From NCBI GenBank assembly GCA_003131315.1, contig PKUV01000069.1, positions 1 through 42,792 on the forward strand: 42,792 nt of DNA, read 5' to 3'. The DNA comes from Acidobacteriaceae bacterium. GTDB lineage: Bacteria; Acidobacteriota; Terriglobia; Terriglobales; Acidobacteriaceae. This document shows positions 39,959 to 42,792 of the stretch, one piece after another. The notes under the pieces were generated by a model, which saw only the letters and a program-made list of their open reading frames with translations, was not told the origin of the DNA and ran no database searches. The position numbers and the translations under genes are program-made. Position 1 is the first letter of the stretch, and each line of letters begins with the position of its first letter.

Positions 39959-42751
39959 GTGCGCAAGATCCGTTCGTTTTCGCCGACGTTCGTTTGCCGG
40001 GTTTTGCTGGTGTTGAGTCTGGCAGCTTTGTTCCAGCTAGCCCTTTGCGGCCAAGAGAGAGGCAAGAAAAAGCCTCCGGTTCCGGGGCCGATGCTGAGTC
40101 AGGGGAAAGTGCAGTTCGACACCCCCGAGTTTTCCTTGAGTCTGGTCCGTTCATCGCAAACGGTTGCCGCGTTGCAGCCGAAGGGGGCGGGCGATTTCGA
40201 TTTCACTCCCGGCGATCTGCTCGTTGCACGCTCGAACAATGGTTATTTTCACTTGGGCGACGTGACGTTGCGCTTGCGCGCTGGAAGCTCTGGTGAATGG
40301 AAAAACTATTCCACCGCCGAAGCTCGCAAGCCGGTGATCGTTCTGTCTGCTACTCAAGATGTTTTGGCCGCCGCCGACCTTGCACCTTCCCTTCCCGCCG
40401 ACATCCCGTTGCAGGTTACTCGAACATGGATGTTGGATCGTGGAAAACTCGTCCTGCGTTTCACCTTGAAGAATAAGACTGCTGAGACAGTTCAATTGGG
40501 AGCGCTCGGCATTCCGATGATCTTCAATAACGTACTCAATGACCGCTCGCTGGAAGAGGCTCACGCCAAGTGTTCTTTTTACGATCCTTACATCGGAGAA
40601 GATGCTGGATACCTTCAAGTAACGCGGCTCAGCGGTCACGGTCCCGCTCTGTTGGTTGTGCCGGATGGCAAGACTCCCTTCGAGGCCTACAACCCTATTC
40701 TGGATCGTGCGCGGGGCCGAGGTGGGGCAATCTCAATCTTCACCGACCCCACACCACGGGGTATCACCTTCGAAGGGTTTTATCAATGGATGGTTCACAG
40801 TCAGGCTTATGCCGACAGCGAGTGGAAAAAGGCGCAACCGTGGAATTCTTCAACCTTGCTGACCCTCGCTCCCGGCGAGTCGAGGACCTACGGGCTAAAG
40901 TTTCTCCGTTCGGACTCGATTCGCAACATCGAAAAGACGCTTGCTGACAATGATCGTCCAGTTGCCATCGGTGTGCCCGGCTACATTCTGCCCACCGACA
41001 TCAACGGTCGTCTTCTCCTGAAGTACTCGAAGGCCGTGAAGTCGGTTGTCGTCGAACCAGAAGGCTCTATTTCTGTCAGTCGCGATCCATCATCTCCAGT
41101 CGGCTGGCAATCCTTCTCGCTGCAGGGCAAGACCTGGGGACGTGCTCGTCTCTCTGTGATCTATGCCGACGGCTCCGAGCAGGCGATCCACTATTTCGTG
41201 ATCAAGCCCGAGGCCGATGCGGTTGCCGACATGGGGCATTTTCTGACCACGCGGCAATGGTTCACTGATTCAACGGACCCTTTCCATCGCGCTCCCTCAG
41301 TCATGTCCTACGACCGCGAACTTAACCAGATCGTCCAACAGGAGAGCCGCGTCTGGATAGCTGGTTTGAGCGACGAAGGCGGCGCAGGATCTTGGCTTGC
41401 CGCCATCATGAAAGAACTGGGCCAGCCCGACAAGGTAGAGGTCGAGAAGCTCGATCGATTTGTAGATGAAGTTGTGTGGGGTGGTCTGCAGTTTAGGGAC
41501 GGCCCACATCAGTACGGAGTCCGCAAGAGTCTCTTCTACTTCCAGCCGGATCAGCTTCCGCCGAATTACTATCGCAGCGATCTCGACTGGAAGAGTTGGA
41601 CGAGCTGGAGCAAACAGGCATCCGAAGCGGTCGACCGGTCGTATAACTACCCGCATGTTGCGGCTGCGTACTGGGTGCTTTACCACCTTGCGCGCAACGA
41701 TCAGGGACTCGTCACGCGACATCCGTGGAACTGGTATCTCCCGCACGCTTACGAAACCGCGGTCGCCATGACAACCTTCGCGCCTGACTTGGCGCAGTTC
41801 GGTCAGATGGAAGGCGACATCTTCGTGCAGATACTGGTGGATCTGAAACGAGAGGGTATGAAAACCGAGGCGGATACACTCGAAGCGAAGATGCACGAGC
41901 GCGCTGACCGCTGGAAAGCTCAAGCGTATCCCTTTGGCAGCGAAATGCCATGGGACTCGACCGGACAGGAAGAAGTGTATGCGTGGACAAAATACTTCGG
42001 CTATCCGGACAAGGCTGACGTAACGCTCAATGCGATTCTGGGCTATGACCCGGCGATTCCGCACTGGGGGTACAACGGCAGCGCGCGCCGCTATTGGGAT
42101 TTTCTGTATGGCGCGAAGTATAGCCGGATTGAGCGACAACTCCACCACTACGGCTCGGGCATCAACGCGATTCCTCTGCTGAGCGAGTATCGACAGCACC
42201 CAGATGATTTTTACCTGCTGCGAATCGGCTATGCCGGCACAATGGGCGCTTTGACTGACATTGACCAGGAAGGCTTCTTGTCTCCAGCATTTCATTCCTT
42301 TCCAGACATGCTCAGCTTCGATCCACTCTCCGGCGACAATGGCCCGAATTTCTTTGGCCACGCGTGGAACACCGCGACCTACGTGGTGGATCAGCCCGAT
42401 TTCGGCTGGCTGGCGTTCGGAGGCAATGTCAAAGTCGAAGGCGTCCAGGTTGAAGTCACGCCGCTCGACTCTTTCCGAACGCGAATCTATCTCGCCCCCA
42501 TGGGATTGTGGCTAACGCTGGATGCCGGCCAGTTCGAGCGTGTAGAGATCAATCCTCAAACCGGCAACGTGCGCGTCGGGTTGAGAGCAGCAACCGAGAT
42601 ATCCCTCGCGGCACGTCTTCGTATTGAGCAGCCAGCAGTCAGCAGCAAAGGTAGCTACCGCCTCGTACCTCACTTCGATTTCGAGAGAGATGCGTATGTG
42701 GTCCCACTCAGTAAGGACGTCACTTGGGTTGAATTGAGCATACATCCCTAG
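39959..42751 (+). CDS. Large secreted protein, DUF5695-like, possible glycosidase
   Basis: A 930-aa protein from a GTG at 39959, with AAGGGGG about ten bases before it. Residues 1-32 are a signal peptide (VLLVLSLAALFQLALCGQE). Mature residues to about 420 look like beta-sandwich domains; about 430-780 are rich in Trp and Tyr helices with repeated motifs such as WNWYLPHAYETAVAMT, PHWGYNGSARRYWDF, LHHYGSGINAIPLLSEY and DNGPNFFGHAWNTATYV, as in (alpha/alpha)6-barrel glycosidases. The whole resembles the DUF5695 group, whose function I cannot state. It starts 57 nt after the hydroxyproline operon on the same strand, so it may be co-expressed and act on the glycan of the same substrate. Catalytic residues cannot be assigned. 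Confidence 0.75.
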   Translation: MRKIRSFSPTFVCRVLLVLSLAALFQLALCGQERGKKKPPVPGPMLSQGKVQFDTPEFSLSLVRSSQTVAALQPKGAGDFDFTPGDLLVARSNNGYFHLGDVTLRLRAGSSGEWKNYSTAEARKPVIVLSATQDVLAAADLAPSLPADIPLQVTRTWMLDRGKLVLRFTLKNKTAETVQLGALGIPMIFNNVLNDRSLEEAHAKCSFYDPYIGEDAGYLQVTRLSGHGPALLVVPDGKTPFEAYNPILDRARGRGGAISIFTDPTPRGITFEGFYQWMVHSQAYADSEWKKAQPWNSSTLLTLAPGESRTYGLKFLRSDSIRNIEKTLADNDRPVAIGVPGYILPTDINGRLLLKYSKAVKSVVVEPEGSISVSRDPSSPVGWQSFSLQGKTWGRARLSVIYADGSEQAIHYFVIKPEADAVADMGHFLTTRQWFTDSTDPFHRAPSVMSYDRELNQIVQQESRVWIAGLSDEGGAGSWLAAIMKELGQPDKVEVEKLDRFVDEVVWGGLQFRDGPHQYGVRKSLFYFQPDQLPPNYYRSDLDWKSWTSWSKQASEAVDRSYNYPHVAAAYWVLYHLARNDQGLVTRHPWNWYLPHAYETAVAMTTFAPDLAQFGQMEGDIFVQILVDLKREGMKTEADTLEAKMHERADRWKAQAYPFGSEMPWDSTGQEEVYAWTKYFGYPDKADVTLNAILGYDPAIPHWGYNGSARRYWDFLYGAKYSRIERQLHHYGSGINAIPLLSEYRQHPDDFYLLRIGYAGTMGALTDIDQEGFLSPAFHSFPDMLSFDPLSGDNGPNFFGHAWNTATYVVDQPDFGWLAFGGNVKVEGVQVEVTPLDSFRTRIYLAPMGLWLTLDAGQFERVEINPQTGNVRVGLRAATEISLAARLRIEQPAVSSKGSYRLVPHFDFERDAYVVPLSKDVTWVELSIHP

Positions 42752-42759
42752 CACCGCGA

Positions 42760-42779
42760 CCGCGTGATGGGTCATGCGG
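42760..42779. terminator. Hairpin after the DUF5695-like gene
   Basis: CCGCGTGA (42760-42767) pairs with TCATGCGG (42772-42779) with one G-T pair and a four-base loop; CACCGC/GCGGTG extends around it. It starts nine bases after the stop codon. The window ends too soon to see whether a T-run follows. Confidence 0.35.
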
Positions 42780-42792
42780 TGGAGGGACGGGC

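Noticed and set aside
41297-42361. 354-aa open frame on the minus strand
   Set aside because: It is antisense to the DUF5695-like gene, without signal, ribosome site or recognisable motif.

Overview
The window looks like a chromosomal segment of a soil Acidobacteriota of the Terriglobia type. This is inferred from gene content: an Oar-like TonB-dependent receptor, TPR/CRTAC1 (FG-GAP + ASPIC/UnbV) pairs, Tat-exported glycosidases, SSS-type sugar uptake and moderately high GC. No phage, transposase, CRISPR array, rRNA or tRNA was seen.

Layout. (1) 1-8568, minus strand: an L-arabinose operon read right to left: araD, SSS symporter, a small membrane protein, a COG2407-type isomerase, araB, galM, a collapsed aldo/keto reductase remnant, a frameshifted sugar-binding protein, and the start of a GH27 enzyme cut by the window edge. 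(2) 8768-9859: a LacI-family regulator. (3) 10158-12146: a GH127 beta-L-arabinofuranosidase. (4) 12244-20013: two TPR + CRTAC1 pairs surrounding three small minus-strand genes; that small module is flanked by 219-bp direct repeats of a CRTAC1 3' end. (5) 20143-31100, plus strand: TonB-dependent receptor, S9 prolyl-type peptidase, GH31 and GH51 enzymes; the GH31 gene is flanked by two copies of the GH51 leader. (6) 31224-33646, minus strand: GntR regulator and APC permease. (7) 33736-39901, plus strand: a complete trans-4-hydroxy-L-proline catabolic operon (epimerase, three-part D-hydroxyproline dehydrogenase, deaminase, alpha-ketoglutarate semialdehyde dehydrogenase). (8) 39959-42751: a large secreted DUF5695-like protein.

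The gene set reads as a locus for plant hydroxyproline-rich glycoproteins such as extensins. These carry beta-L-arabinofuranosyl chains on hydroxyproline (GH127), a terminal alpha-L-arabinofuranose (GH51), and alpha-galactose on serine (GH27). The peptide core could be cut by the S9 peptidase. Arabinose would go through the ara operon and hydroxyproline through the hyp operon. This is inference from content; no such substrate can be read directly from DNA.

Two sets of operator-like sites tie the parts together. CG-centred LacI-type palindromes lie 13 nt after the -10 box at both the ara operon and the TonB receptor, and another lies upstream of lacI. An 8-mer TTGTATAC sits in the promoters of GH127, the TonB receptor and the hydroxyproline operon and may be the GntR site.
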